A stretch of DNA of 64,000 nt from Leptodactylus fallax (taxonomy: Eukaryota; Chordata; Amphibia; Anura; Leptodactylidae): the NCBI GenBank assembly GCA_947044405.1, contig CAMRHE010000157.1:1572501-1636500 (forward strand), given 5' to 3'. Numbering within the stretch: position 1 is the stretch's first letter; the number at the start of each line of letters is the position of its first letter. Of this stretch, positions 1 to 11,907 are shown in pieces. The position numbers and the translations under genes are program-made. A model generated the notes under the pieces. That model had not been told where the DNA came from. It saw only the letters and a program-made list of their open reading frames with translations, and did not search any database.

Positions 1-957
1 GCCATCTTCTTCGGAGTGGCCTGCTGGGGGAACAGTATATCATCCAGGGACAGGAACAGACTCGACAAGCTGATTAGAAGGGCCAGCTCTGTCCTGGAGA
101 GCCTCCTGGGCCCAGTGCAGGTGGTGGGTGACAGAAGGATACTGTCCGTGGTGAGCTCCATGCGGGAGAATAACTCCCATCTCATGCATGAGACTGTGAT
201 AGTGCTGGGCAGTACTATCAGTGACCGACTACTTCACCCTAAGTGTGAGAAGGAGCGCTATCGGAAGTCTTTCCTCCCCGCTGCGGTTAGAATGTACAAC
301 CAACACCGAGTAAGGGAGGGTTCACACCTGCGCTTGGTGTCCGTCCGTCGCCAATCCAGTGAAAATCTCGGCGAACTGGATTGGCGTCGGATACAGACCG
401 GTCAGCAGCGCATTGGTTAAAAACCCATTCATTTGAATGGGTTTTTAAAGCAGTGCGCGGGTGTGCGCTTACACCCTCTGCGCTGCAAATCCTTTTTTTT
501 TCGTCGGAAACAAAGTCGGACATGCAGGACGAAAAAAAAAAGGATTCTCAGCGCAGAAGGTATAAGCGCACACCCGCGCACTGCTTTAAAAACCCATTCA
601 AATGAATGGGTTTTTAACCAATGCGCCGCTGACCGGTCTGTATCCGACGCCAATCCAGTTCGCCGAGATTTTCACTGGATTGGCGACGGACGGACACCAA
701 GCGCAGGTGTGAACCCACCCTTAAGCGGAGATCACTCTATACAGAGAACTGAAAGATCTTTAAGTTGTGATATCCCTTCTACTACCTTTTTTTTTTACCT
801 TTACATTTTTATCTGTACCTACTATCACTGTAATGCCTCTACCTTGGACCTTTTGTATATTGTATTGTATTATCTTTGCTGCTGTAACACACTGAATTTC
901 CCCATGGTGGGACTATTAAAGGATTATTTTACCTTTATCTTATCTTATATTCTTGCA
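1..957 (+). mobile_element. 3' end of a non-LTR retrotransposon (LINE), split by a foldback
   Basis: The first 300 bases encode the last part of a LINE reverse-transcriptase protein in frame 1. The segment reads GVACWGNSISSRD, then a conserved KERYRKSFLPAAVRMYN near its end, which is the usual tail after the RT domain in jockey/CR1/Rex-type LINEs. The coding end is interrupted by a palindromic insertion (318-716). The 3' UTR resumes near 717 and ends in an AATTTCCCCATGGTGGGA box, then a TTATC-type simple tail near 935-957. The 5' part is outside the window. The clade is inferred from resemblance only. There is no sign of a host gene here. Confidence 0.75.
318..716. repeat. Near-perfect 395-bp foldback (palindromic MITE-like element)
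   Basis: The stretch is symmetrical about base 517: the left arm starts GTTCACACCTGCG at 320 and the right arm ends CGCAGGTGTGAAC at 714. Translations of the two strands are almost identical (381-605 plus and 429-653 minus), which shows both arms are nearly perfect, about 185 bp each, with a loop of a few tens of bases. It sits inside the LINE tail, so it inserted after the LINE. A clear target duplication is not visible. The termini match other elements in this window, for example 6058-6243. Confidence 0.85.
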
Positions 958-1477
958 GTGAAGAGCAATAAGGCTTTTGGCGGTCATACAGAGATATAAA
1001 AACAGCCTAGAAGTCTTTTTGCCCAGATGTCTAGGAGGTAAATAAAGCAAATAAACTAGAGGATCCAAGGGAACACCTTGAATAAATAGGACATCAGTGA
1101 GCAACTTAGCTTCCTACCAAAATGGGCGTACCAGGGGGCAGTCCCAAAAAATGGGAAATAAAGCACCTCCAGCAAGTGGAAGGGATGGTAGGGTTGAGGG
1201 TGTGAAGTAAAGTCGGGGTATAATGGTATAATTTAATATTTCATACAATATACTGAATAGGGTGGAATTAGAGAGAAACTGCATTTTCCCGACTTTCTTA
1301 TGAGCTTCATTTTTACGGCATTCACTGTGCAGCCAAAATGTTGCCGATATTCTGCGGGTTGGTACAATTACGATGATACCAAATTTATATAGTTTTTGTT
1401 ACGTTTTAAGGCCAGAAAAAAAATTATTTCAGTCGTTAGACTCTGACACCTGTAACTTTTTTATATTTCCGTATATA
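958..1477. other. No recognisable feature
   Basis: Low-complexity, AT-rich sequence. I see no coding potential or clear repeat structure until the TAA-type tract near 1478. Confidence 0.5.
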
Positions 1478-2075
1478 ATAATAATAATAATAATAATAAA
1501 TTTTATTTATATAGCGCCAACATATTCCGCAGCACTGTACAATTTGTAGGGTTCAAGTACTGACAAAAAAGATACATTACAAAGAAATATTCAATTCACA
1601 CACTGGGACTGAGGGCCCTGCTCGCAAGAGCTTACAATCTATGAGGTAGAGGGGGTGACACAGGAGGTAGCAGGGGCGGCAACAGACGTAGCATTGTTTG
1701 TACAATGGTCAGACAATTCTGTAATAGAGGTTACTGTCATTACACATATATAAAGCTGTATGAACCATCATCAGTTGTGCCCTTGCAGATGGTGCCTAGA
1801 CATATAAAGTTAGTCTGATAAGGCATCATATCCTGTGAGGTAATGCGGGAGTGTGAACAGAGGAGGGTATGTTTTAGGTATTCTAACTACAGAAGGGTTT
1901 ACATTAGGAGTTGTAATAGGCCTGTCTGAAAAGATATGTATTTAGTTTACGCTTGAAGCTGTGGAAATTGGGGGTTAATCTAATAGTCCGGGATAGAGCA
2001 TTCCAGAGAAGTGGTGCAACTCGGGAGAAGTCTTGTATACGAGCGTGGGAGGTTCTGATAATAGAGGATGTTAGT
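1478..2075 (-). mobile_element. 3' UTR fragment of an L2/CR1-type LINE
   Basis: Starts with a run of about eight TAA units at 1478-1500, the reverse complement of the ATT-type 3' tail of this LINE. It continues through a box TTTATATAGCGCCAACATAT common to these frog LINEs. From about 1710 it matches 45762-46135 closely (shared CAGAAGGGTTTACATTAGG and TTCCAGAGAAGTGGTGCAA). It is therefore a 5'-truncated copy on the minus strand carrying only UTR. No open reading frame remains. Confidence 0.75.
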
Positions 2076-2244
2076 CTTATATATAGGGCTTCATAAGCTG
2101 TCTATTTATGGGGCCAAATGCACCTTTCATTTATACCATTTTGGGGAATTTCTGATACTGAAATCTGGGTGTTCTGTGTCATTTTGTAAGTATTTTGAGA
2201 AAATTCTCATGGATTCAACCACACTTGGAGAAGCCGTGGGTGTG

Positions 2245-2545
2245 GTGGAGTACAGTAACATAGTAGATGAGGTTGGAAGAAGACACAGGTCAGTTGAGTC
2301 TAATCTATAACACTACTGTGTTGATCCAAGGGAAGGCAAAAAAAAACCAAAAACATACCAATTGCCCATATCAGAGGAAAAAATTCCTTCCCAACTATAA
2401 ATCCGGCAATCAGCGTAAAACCTTGGATCAACTTGTCTTTACCAAAATTCTAAAACCTGTAACCTGTAATAATTTTCTGTTCAAGAAAGGCATCCAAGCC
2501 CTTCTTGACCTTGCACAATGAATCTACCATCACAATATCCTGTGT
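2245..2545. repeat. High-copy dispersed repeat (SINE-like)
   Basis: Contains the string GTAACATAGTAGATGAGGTT, then a segment ending GATCCAAGGGAAGGCAAAAA and GGAAAAAATTCCTTCCCAAC. I recognise this as a very common interspersed sequence in frog genomes. No protein is encoded. Its class is uncertain. Confidence 0.55.
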
Positions 2546-2869
2546 AAGGCTGGGTTCACATCTGCGTTCGTCAATCCGCTCAAAATCAGTATTTGAAATC
2601 TTCAAAAACTGATTTCAATCGGTCCAGATTAAAACCCATTGATTTCAACTTTCAATTTTAAACTTTACAGACTGGATTATGTATTTTTGTCTATTCTGTT
2701 TTACTTAAAAACTTTTCAATAAATCTACTATTAAGAAATACATGGTCTTATGTAGATATTGGTCATTTTGGGTAGCCTATTGATGGGGTTAGGAAGCTGG
2801 TGTACAAAATGTGGTATCTGAATTCCATTGTTGTGATGATACCATCAGTCCATAATCATTGTTCTTCTA

Positions 2870-3148
2870 GGTGAACCTCCTCCAATCAGCTGCATCATTG
2901 CACCATAAACACCATGTTGAACCCCTTTAGTTCTGGGTAAACCTCCCACTATCAGCTACATCACTGCACCATAAACACCATACTGAACCCAGTAGTTTTG
3001 TGTGAACCGCCCCCTATCAGCTGCATCATTGCACCATAAATACCATGTTGAACCCAGTAATTCTGGGTGAACCTCCCAGTAGTTCTGGGTGAACCCCCCT
3101 CTATCAGCTGCATCACTGCACCATAAACACCATGTTGAACCCAGTACA
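2870..3148. repeat. Tandem repeat, about 65 bp x 4
   Basis: The core CACCATAAACACCAT recurs at 2901, 2967, 3032 (one base different) and 3119, spacings 66, 65 and 87. The last interval carries an extra internal duplication of about 22 bases around AGTTCTGGGTGAACC. The copies differ by a few substitutions. The short minus-strand open frame across it is an artefact of the repeat. Confidence 0.85.
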
Positions 3149-3149
3149 T

Positions 3150-6055
3150 TTCAGTAAAAAAAAGAGTTGCTGGCTGATAACATAATGATAAATATGAGAA
3201 CAGTTGTTTATGATCCAGACTCTCTACAGGGGTAAATAACCTTCAGAGTCTCTTATCAGATCTCTCTAAGGCTGTGTGTCTGGAAACAGAAGAGCTAGTG
3301 ATTGGCTGTGTGTATTATTGTTCAGGTGTGAAGCAGTTCTAAAAGACATAAAAGAATTGGACATTTTATAGTATTAATATATGATTTGAATATCTAGTTT
3401 TATTCCTCAATTTATTATAATTCCTCAATCACGGCTCGCACTGAACCATATAGGGATGAAACACTGCATTGCATAGATATAGGATGGTTAGCTTGGCACA
3501 GACGATTACGTGAACCTATAGTAGGCTCAATTACTTTCTGTAAATATATATACAGTGGGGTAAAAACACAAAGGTGTTCTCCAGTTGGAGCCCTTGCTGA
3601 CTGCTTTGTGGTAGGCTCTGGTAGGTTCTACTCCCTTTCTACCTCTTTTTTGTCTTGGTGTTTCTCACTCTTGTTTATTTACCAAGCTGCCCATACTCAA
3701 TTCCAGCATAAGACCTACACACTGGCAATAGTTTTGTCTCCTTCTATGAATGGATGTCCCCTTCCAAGATGAATAATGTTGCTTATTCTCTTGCATTATC
3801 TCCAGGAACCACTGCTTACGATTATTTTCTGCCATTATCTTGGTTCTTGAATTTGACTAATATCTCTGTTTGCCTTTGCTTCATTGTCTTGGCTACCCCA
3901 TTCCTCCTTTCTGGTTCACTGTGTTTTTAAGGATGGCATTACACTCTAAGAATTGTACTCTCCTGCTGGACACATTAGCAAGGTTTATTTTGATGCTTTG
4001 ACAGGTGGTTTTGTCTACAGCTATATTTACTCTGCTTGCTTCCACATTAAAAGTTAACTAAGGATGAAAAGTCCTGCTCACCTGCTACTACCAACACAAT
4101 ATTACTGCCACTATTCACTGCTAGTTGACCAAAATCAATGTCCACTTTCTTGACATACACCTGAAATGGATCCTCTTTTCTACACCCAGTGGAAGAAATT
4201 GTGGGCATGAATGGTCATCTGATAACAATAACCTACCACCATTTTTGAGTACATTTAAAAACATACCTACAAGGCATGTTGGTTGTTCCAAGGTCACAAT
4301 GTACTGAATTATTGGCCGAGACAAGGGAACATGTTCCCATGTACAAGTTTGCATTAGCAGCAGTAGAATTAAACAGAGAGATAAGAGACTTCAAAATTGT
4401 TGTTTGCATTTAAAGAAAACCAAACACCTTCCATTTTTACGATAATCATTTATAATATAAATTTTTATCCTTTTTTTCATATATTATCCACAGCAGAAAT
4501 TCAGCACATATCATGTATAGATGCAAATAGTGCTCACATACTTTAACAGTAGGTAAGCTTTGAATAAGCAGCCCTACCCAAATTCTTCTCTAGTGCACTC
4601 TTGACCAGTGCACAAGCAGAAATACCGCAATGTTGCCAAATTCATGTTTATTGTCATGTGAAAATATGGGGGGCTGTAAATCAGTTCTCTTGCCTGAGAG
4701 ATCCATTCTTCTATATGAAACTACAAAGGATAAAACCCTTTTACGTTTACATACTGTAAATAACAAGGTTTGCGCAAAAAAAGTAATACGTCTTCTTTAA
4801 TGTGTAAGTACTTTTCATTGGTTTCCACTGATGCATATCTTTCTGTCTCCCTGACTTGAGCAGCCATCTTTTGTTTTGCAGTCTTAAAATATAGAAATAT
4901 AATTATTGAAATAATAGATATTATGTTATCAGTGTAAAGATTTACATTTGACATTTACAACGGCTTCACTGTGCTTATCTGTCCCTTATCATTGTACTTT
5001 CCTCTTAATGGTATCCAAGCATAAACGAGATATTGGGGTGGAAGACATACAAGACTGTAGGCAACTGTAGATAGAACAGTCCATTGTTCAAACCTACAGC
5101 TAATCTTTTCTATGCTAGTATTAACCAATGTTTAGAAGAATGCAGCCTATTGTTATTACTTATGTTATGGCACCATTAACTTCCAGGACACTATATACAT
5201 GAAATCCATGAAATATATAGCATAGGAACAAACGATAAAAGCCAGCAAAAGCAACAAAACATGGGCCGGCACACAAGGAGGGAGGGCTTACAATTTTACT
5301 GGAAGTCTAAAACTTTCAAACACAATGTTGTGGCACCCATATTGGTTACTTGAGACATGGCCTTTGCATTATGGGAAGAAAGAGAAGAGTCCCAGTCTGG
5401 GGTATTTAAAGCAGTCTGTTAGTTATAAGCTATCCACAAATTAACAAACATTCTCCTTAAAGGCAATCTGTTAGATGTGAGTCCCCCCTGCCCTCCTTAA
5501 ACGACTGACAGCTTTCTCCTTAAACACAGTAGTAGGGAGAAAGCTGTCAATCAGTGGCTGGGCAATGGATGGGGAGTTCACAACTCATGAATACATTGGA
5601 CTCCTAGTTCACAACACTTGCAACTAATAAACTGTTTAACAAAACTATGCTTACACATAAATGACACATGGCTAAATTCAGAATGGTTGTCTATACTTCA
5701 GACAAAGGGCAGAATAAGTCTGGTGACAAATTCGAGTTAAGGTTTTTTTGGGGTATAATATTAAATCTATGGTAAGATAAATACTAGATAAATACATTAA
5801 TACAACTAGAAAATGATTCCAATAGCTTTAGCTATGTTGCAATGTATGCCTTTATGAAGTAGAGCCCTAACGTATCAAAAATGTGGAAACATTGGATTGG
5901 TTGGGGGCATTTTCACAAGTGTATGGCCAGCATTAGCCCCATGTTGTCAAGTTGCCTAGAACCCATGTAGTTTTGGGCTAGATCAATAATGCGGGGGATG
6001 TTCTTTAATTTGTGTATTACATTCATATTTTAAATGCCTCAAACTATTTTCTTAC
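3150..6055. other. Intronic or intergenic DNA without recognisable genes
   Basis: If the ELL-family gene extends leftward, this is its first intron. I see only short open frames without protein resemblance. A small palindrome with stems GACAGCTTTCTCC and GGAGAAAGCTGTC lies near 5505-5550. Confidence 0.5.
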
Positions 6056-6057
6056 GC

Positions 6058-6243
6058 TAGGTTCACACCTGTGTTCGGGTTCCCGTTCATGGGGTCTGCT
6101 TGGGAACCAGACAAACGGAAACCTAATCCACTTAAAAAAGCAGTTACATGTGGAAACCCGCGGATGCCATAGACTTGCAGGACTGTAAGCGGATTCGGGG
6201 ATGGAAACCCCGAACGGAGACAGGGCGCAGGTGTGAACCTAGC
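6058..6243. repeat. Palindromic MITE with TAGGTTCACACCTG ends
   Basis: Begins TAGGTTCACACCTG and ends CAGGTGTGAACCTA. The interior is an imperfect inverted repeat with GGGTTCCCGTTC against GGATGGAAACCCCGAACGG. It shares its termini with the larger foldback at 318-716 and with the right end of 18835-19066. Confidence 0.8.
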
Positions 6244-6244
6244 C

Positions 6245-7570
6245 TTAGTCTTCTTACTCTATGTGCTACACATTGGAAAATCTACTCCTATGTCTCTAGA
6301 CTTGGCTGGAAGTTAGCGTTCATCAACTGAAGCAATGTGTGTAAATAATGAAAAATATGGACCAACAAGAAAAAGTGGATATTTTCCATGAACCACAGCA
6401 AAGTACAATACATGTGCATGCAAGCAAATGAGACTTTACAAACATAAACTTGAGGGCATGCTGTAGATTGTCAAATCACTTGCTTGGTAATATGAAACAC
6501 TGGCATTGTAAAGGGTGAAGTCCAGTCTGGAAGGATAGATAAGACAGAGAGATAGAGAGAGAGATTCTATTGATCATAAGATTACCATCCAATTTACTAG
6601 TATAGCAACTAATTATCTATTGTTGCCTAAAGAAAGCAGTCAAACAGTTAATACTGTTAAGAAGATAAAATCATTATATGTTGTGAGACTGAAAGTTGAC
6701 ATTTTAATCTTATTTCAGAAACTGAGACTCTACACAGTAGTACTAACCATCTGCAGCCTGAGCACAGGTGCAGATACAAGACTAAAAAACTAGTCATAGC
6801 GTCCACCAACAGCATTATGAAAACTACCTATAGACTGAGCAGACACCGGAGCTAATGTATTACTACCATAAGGCATCTTTTTAAACCACTGCAATCATAC
6901 ATAAGCTACATATACATTAGTATTCATTCATGCATTAATAAATAGTGACATGCCATACAACATCTGTAAACCTTGGTTAGTAAACCACATTAAAGAGCCT
7001 AAAATAAAGCACTGACAGTTTGCATTTACATGGCATGTCCAGCAGCATACTAACCACAACCACTTAGAAATAGGGATGACAGAAAGAGTGTTAAATGCAT
7101 TGACAATTGCACTAGCTGCTTCATTGAGATGCCTCATAAGATCTGAACTGACACTTTGAGACATGTGCTCCATAATGTTGTGCTGACTGCTGGTAAACTA
7201 GAAATACACCATTCAGGTGACTGGAAGGCATAGTGGACATATGATCAAATTAAGGGTGTCAGGAAAGGCAGCACTCATAGAAATCAGATTTCATCTAGGA
7301 TTAACCAGTTACAAGCCAGGGAGGTCTGGGGATAAGGCAGAATTAACACAACTGATATGTGAAGAAGAGCTTTAAATGGAGCAGATGTTCATGTCAGTGA
7401 TAAGCAGGAGGGTAGGTTACCCTGGGCACAAACCCATCGCTGCTTCCACAATATCATCAATAATGGGTATAAATGGGGAGTCAGATAGCGATCAGATATA
7501 ATAGTATTTCCATTTCCACTCCATTTCCAATTTATCACAACCTGAACATAATTGGTATACATAAAACCAG
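6245..7570. other. Unassigned non-coding DNA
   Basis: No gene or strong repeat is seen apart from a short GATA/GAGA-rich stretch at 6535-6570. Confidence 0.45.
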
Positions 7571-7575
7571 CTAGG

Positions 7576-7925
7576 GAGTCTGCTACCAGGAAACATCATA
7601 TCAAACCAGCCACAGTGCATTATGCGGAGCACCATCAGGCTTTATGTGGTCAAATAGATGCATCATTTCCTTGAAAAAGCCATTTTTATCAATATGCAAA
7701 TGAAACTAAAGTGCAATGGGGGCATGTCAGAGCCTCAGGACTTCAAATCAGAATAGCTCTGGCACCCCCCCCCCCCACTGCACTTTAGCCTCATTTGCAT
7801 ATTTATAAAAAAAAAAAAAAAAAATGGAGCATCTATTGGACTATCTATGGTGCTCAGCATAGTGTCCCCAACAATGCAGCGTGGTTGGCTTTGGATAGAG
7901 TTTCCTGATGACAGACTCCCTTTAA
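7576..7925. repeat. Palindromic MITE with GGGAGTCTG ends
   Basis: The left end GGGAGTCTGCTACCAGGAAAC is mirrored by GTTTCCTGATGACAGACTCCC at the right. Inside, ATATGCAAATGAAACTAAAGTGCA mirrors TGCACTTTAGCCTCATTTGCATAT. A poly-C run near 7767 and a poly-A run near 7806 lie in the interior. Related elements are at 22895-23265, 56273-56530 and 57185-57590. Confidence 0.75.
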
Positions 7926-8601
7926 TAACCTAGGACTAAATGCAAGATGGGCAGGGCACTATGTAGGGCAGAACTCAATACCACACCTGTCATTACTTTT
8001 ATTATATTTGCAAAGTTATAATAAATCTACTACTGTCAGGTCAATGACTGGCTTGTGCAAATGGCGCACAGGGCAAAATCCTGCATGGTAACTGCCACAA
8101 TGAGGTTGTTGATCCCACAAAGTCAGGTGAATTATAAAGGGCAGCCGAAAGATGAAACATATATCTGAAGTGGCCCAATGGTAAAGAGCGCACAACATAT
8201 GGCAACAGGTGGGAGAGTGTAAATATCAAAGATAACATATCAAGGGCATAAGAGCCCTTCACTAGGGCAAAGCATATGGTATTGTATTTTACCCATATGC
8301 CAGTAGTAACGTACACAGGACACAAAACTGACATACACAAAACAGATGTGATAAAACAGAAGAGACCAGTTGGGGAATGAAATGTGAAAAGAAGATACAA
8401 GATAAAGTGTTATAAGAGGCTTTATGAAGTGATCAATGAACCAACATGAATATCATAACCCATATAAATGATAGAAAAGGGATCGCAATATTATCTTGTA
8501 AAATGACTGCACCTATAGAAAATATATGTCATAACTACCAAATGGAATAAAGAAGCATGGCAGACAGATGTGTGGTGAAGTGAAGCACTAACACCATATA
8601 A

Positions 8602-9159
8602 CACAAGTATTAGGGCAGTATACATTATTGTCCACAAGTATTAGGACAGTATACATTATTGTCCACAAGTATTAGGGCAGTATACATTATTGTCCACAAG
8701 TATTAGGGCAGTATACATTATTGTCCACAAGTATTAGGGCAGTATACATTATTGTCCACAAGTATTAGGGCAGTATACATTATTGTCCACAAGTATTAGG
8801 GCAGTATACATTATTGTCCACAAGTATTAGGGCAGTATACATTATTGTCCACAAGTATTAGAACAGTATACATTATTGTACACAAGTATTAGGGCAGTAT
8901 ACATTATTGTACACAAGTATAAGGGCAGTATACATTATTGTCCACAAGTATTAGGGCAGTATACATTATTGTCCACAAGTATTAGGGCAGTATACATTAT
9001 TGTACACAAGTATTAGGGCAGTATACATTATTGTACACAAGTATAAGGGCAGTATACATTATTGTCCACAAGTATTAGGGCAGTATACATTATTGTCCAC
9101 AAGTATTAGGGCAGTATACATTATTGTACACAAGTATTAGGGCATTATACATTATTGTA
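8602..9159. repeat. 31-bp minisatellite, exactly 18 copies
   Basis: The unit CACAAGTATTAGGGCAGTAT plus ACATTATTGTM repeats with no length change from 8602 to 9159 (558 bases, 18.0 units). Variants are TATAAGGG in copies 11 and 15, GGACAG in copy 2, GAACAG in copy 9, and a terminal GTA or GTC. Copies 10-13 (8881-9004) and 14-17 (9005-9128) are identical 124-bp blocks, a small higher-order repeat. The array ends about 200 bases from the splice donor of the ELL-family exon, inside its first intron. Confidence 0.95.
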
Positions 9160-9167
9160 TTGCTCTA

Positions 9168-9285
9168 TAACCTGTGGCTCTTTAGCTGTTGTTGAACTAG
9201 AACTCCTAGCATTGCCTGACTTTCAGCTTCTGTCATGTCATGCTTGGAGTTGTAGTTCTACAACAGCTGGAGAGCCTCAGGCTGT
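9168..9285. repeat. Short hairpin repeat
   Basis: GGCTCTTTAGCTGTTGTTGAAC at the left is mirrored by GTTCTACAACAGCTGGAGAGCC at the right, with AACTCCTAGCATTG against CATGCTTGGAGTT inside. This is a common hairpin-type interspersed repeat of about 100 bp, directly beside the 31-bp array. Confidence 0.7.
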
Positions 9286-9358
9286 AAACCACTGTCCTCC
9301 TGTATACATTATTAAAGTAGTGAGACTTTCTGTGAGCAGTTTCTTGCCAGTGTCTTAC

Positions 9359-9496
9359 CAGTCCCTTCTGGAAGTCCCGCAGGCAACGGAGGGCAGAGTC
9401 TGTCAGCTTGAGGTGGAAGAGGCTGAGGCGAGGGCTTTTCCTGGGCTCAGTCCGGTACGACAGGGTCCCGCTCAGCTCTTCCCCGGGCCGAGACAT
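9359..9496 (-). CDS. ell3: First coding exon of an ELL-family elongation factor (ELL3-like)
   Basis: ELL proteins bind RNA polymerase II in the super elongation complex and suppress pausing. This exon encodes exactly 46 residues starting MSRPGEELSG and containing SLFHLKLTDSALRCL, matching the start of the N-terminal ELL domain (ELL has VFHVKLTDSALRAF). The ATG at 9496 has a purine at -3. The exon closes at CTG before a consensus GTAAGA donor at 9358-9353, in phase 0, where ELL exon 1 also ends. The YGLSCGR motif of ELL and ELL2 is absent, and the spacing looks more like ELL3, so the symbol is provisional. No second exon is recognisable to the left down to base 1, so intron 1 would exceed 9.3 kb. 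It faces the FKBP gene head to head. Confidence 0.72.
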
Positions 9497-9680
9497 GGCA
9501 AGCACTGACAGCCAGCTGCAGAAGCAGGGGAACTGGAGATAGCAGCCCAGGGGAGGCGTGAGGAGGGCGGGGAGGAGGGAGGGACAGATAACAGAGACTG
9601 AGGAGGGGACAGACCTGACAGCACAAGCAGCAGCAATGACAACTGCTGTCATACTGAAGCATACAACAGGGCAGGCACTG
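9497..9680 (-). promoter_or_regulatory. Presumed 5' UTR and promoter of the ELL-family gene
   Basis: GC-rich sequence just upstream of the start codon, with purine-rich tracts (GGGGAGGAGGGAGGG on the plus strand) and several CpG dinucleotides. Together with 9370-9496 it forms the most CpG-dense patch nearby in an AT-rich surround. No TATA box is evident. The assignment rests on position and composition only. Confidence 0.45.
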
Positions 9681-10104
9681 TATATGTCATATACTTTCTA
9701 GTTGTCACTTGGTACTTGTGTTACTACGTGTGTCGTGTCCATTCATAATGCTCCAAGTCTTGCCTAGTTTTCTCTTAACCCCTTAACCACCCGAGTATGT
9801 TGGTTCTCAAAGCTCAGACACCTTTTGTTGATTTTCACCACATCAATGGATCTAACTTGCCTGTCATGACATATATCAGACTGCTGATTATAGTAATTGT
9901 TTTATGAGGTAAAACATTGTGCAAAAATCACAAATTACAATTGCCATTTTCACAGGGCCCCTGCCCCATCAGGGCTTTCCGGCGCAGGCTGTCCTGAGGC
10001 TGGCAGATATTTGGACGAGAAGGCAGCGCATACAAGGTCCTGGTGCTAAGCAGTATCAGATATTGTGTTCTCTATTGCATGTGTAATGGGCAGCGGATTG
10101 TGGT
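9681..10104. other. Unassigned non-coding DNA upstream of the ELL-family exon
   Basis: No coding signal. It contains common interspersed-repeat sequence near 9775-9900 (AACCCCTTAACCACC). Confidence 0.4.
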
Positions 10105-10480
10105 CCCTCGGAGCCACTTAACCAGTTTAGGGTTGGGCAACTTCCAAGGGAATTATCTAAGTAGCCTCCCCGGTTTTCACCCTTTAGGGTAAAGCCCCAC
10201 GTCATGGAAATGCAGCTTTTTTGTGGCAGATTTTGTTGCGTTTTTTGAGGCAAAGTCGGGGCTGGATTGAGCAGAAGAGAGAAGTATAAGAACTTTGTAT
10301 ATATTTCCCATTCCTTTTGTAGACATTCTTGGCTTTGGCTCAAAAAACGCAGCAAAATCTGCAACAAAAAAAAGCTGCGTTTCTGCAACGTGGGGCCTCA
10401 GCCTTAATCTCTGTACAGTGATCTGGTTTTCACCGTGGGGAGGCTACCAGGTCACTACATCTCAGAGTGGTCCCAGCATA
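10105..10480. repeat. Palindromic element of the CCCCACGT type, inside an outer inverted repeat
   Basis: The inner element runs from about 10188 (TAAAGCCCCACGT) to 10405 (ACGTGGGGCCTCAGCCTTA). Its arms GCAGCTTTTTTGTGGCAGA and TCTGCAACAAAAAAAAGCTG mirror each other. Outside it, GTAGCCTCCCCGGTTTTCACC at the left mirrors GGTTTTCACCGTGGGGAGGCTAC at the right, so the element may sit inside an older palindrome. Similar elements are at 24703-24957, 50607-51056 and 54106-54420. Confidence 0.7.
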
Positions 10481-11418
10481 GGTGGGAGCTGGCCAGGGAC
10501 CAGAAAGCACTAAGGAAACAGTAAAAAATTGCTAAGGTACAGGCCAAGGACTTGGAACAGATATCAGGCAGATCTGGATGAGCAGACTGGTGCGGAGTCA
10601 GGACGAGCCAAAGCCGATAACAGGTATCAGGCAGATCAGAATGAGCGGCCAGATGTCGAGTCAGGGACGATGCTACTGTACACAGTAAAGATGGGCCTAA
10701 GTATCGAGGGTGCAGAGGTAGCAGTTGCTTCCAGACCCTGGATTCTGAGGGACCCCCTACAGTCCTCCTGCCACATAAAATATACCACTATTCTAAGTGG
10801 CACAAGGTAGGTAGAGGCTCCATTACAGGATTTTGCATTGGGGCCCAGGAGCTTCAGGATACGTCTCTGACTGTAAAACTGTAAATATACAGGGCAAGCC
10901 AGCAGCAAACCTTGCAGGAACTAGCAAAACTATGGATCTGCAATTGCTCAACTGCAATGTGAGGACAACGCAAACATAAGGTGGGGACTGCCTGGGATTA
11001 GCTTGGAAAACTCACAGGCGTGCAAATTAGGCCTACAGATTGCAGGCAGGCATGTTAGAGGGGCAGGACCTGAACAGTGCGAATTAAGAGCGGACTAGTC
11101 CAGCAGATTACCAGAGCATCCTCTAATGGAACCAAGTTCTGACACATAATAATAAACCCCAAATGTCCAGCAGAAGACAAACCAAGTGGTGTAGGAATGG
11201 GAGCAGAAGGGGATGGATGTGTGGATGAGGTGAGTGCGCCTTTTCATCTTTGTCTAGAATTCTGTGCCATTTTAAAAAATAATTTTTAGCTTCTGGGAAC
11301 CCTTTTAACAACCCATAAAGAAGTATGGATTTGGTGAATGCAGAGAAAAGGAGGGACTACTGCATTTACATCTAATGTCTAAGTGGAATATACAATATAT
11401 TTGGACAAACTGTAATAG

Positions 11419-11828
11419 ATTTGAAGGGATTGTCCAGGTTTTAGGAATTTATGGCCTTTCATTAGGATAGGCCATAAATATCTGATCGGTGGGGGCTGAC
11501 AGCTGAACCCTCCCCCCTTCTCCATACTTCTGACACCTATATTATATACAATAAAGGGCTCAGTACCCTGTGTAGTAGTTGGGCACCACTACTGCAGCAC
11601 AGCTCCCATTGACATCAATGGGAGATGAGCTGCAGTATCAGCGCACGTCCACTAAACAGGGAAAGCAGCTATTTGCTTCTAGCCCTGTATTGTGTATAGT
11701 AAGGGCATCAGAAGCAGCCTGTAAAGCTAATCCGTGTGGGGGCTGGCTGTCTTCCCCCTACCAAGCAGATATTTATGTCCTATCCTAAGGATAGACTATA
11801 AAACTCTCAAACCTGGAAAACATCTTTA
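11419..11828. repeat. Dispersed inverted-repeat element
   Basis: AGGATAGGCCATAAATATCTGATCGG at the left is mirrored by GATATTTATGTCCTATCCTAAGG at the right, and GATTGTCCAGG by CCTGGAAAACATC. The interior matches 44510-44820 (TTATACAGAGCAAAG-type and GAGCTGCAGTA segments). It is non-coding. Confidence 0.7.
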
Positions 11829-11907
11829 ATGTTTGCACTCTTCCTTTTGATCCACAGTTGAGCCTGCTGAGGCTCACAACCAAGACGTTGGCATTTGTAT
11901 CAAACCT

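Noticed and set aside
4721..4954. Minus-strand frame of 77 codons as a possible second exon of the ELL-family gene
   Set aside because: It has no similarity to the ELL domain continuation (RPSIRFQG-type region) and no acceptor at a suitable point.
8602..9159. The 31-bp array as a CRISPR-like repeat
   Set aside because: Copies are contiguous with no spacers, and the context is a vertebrate intron.
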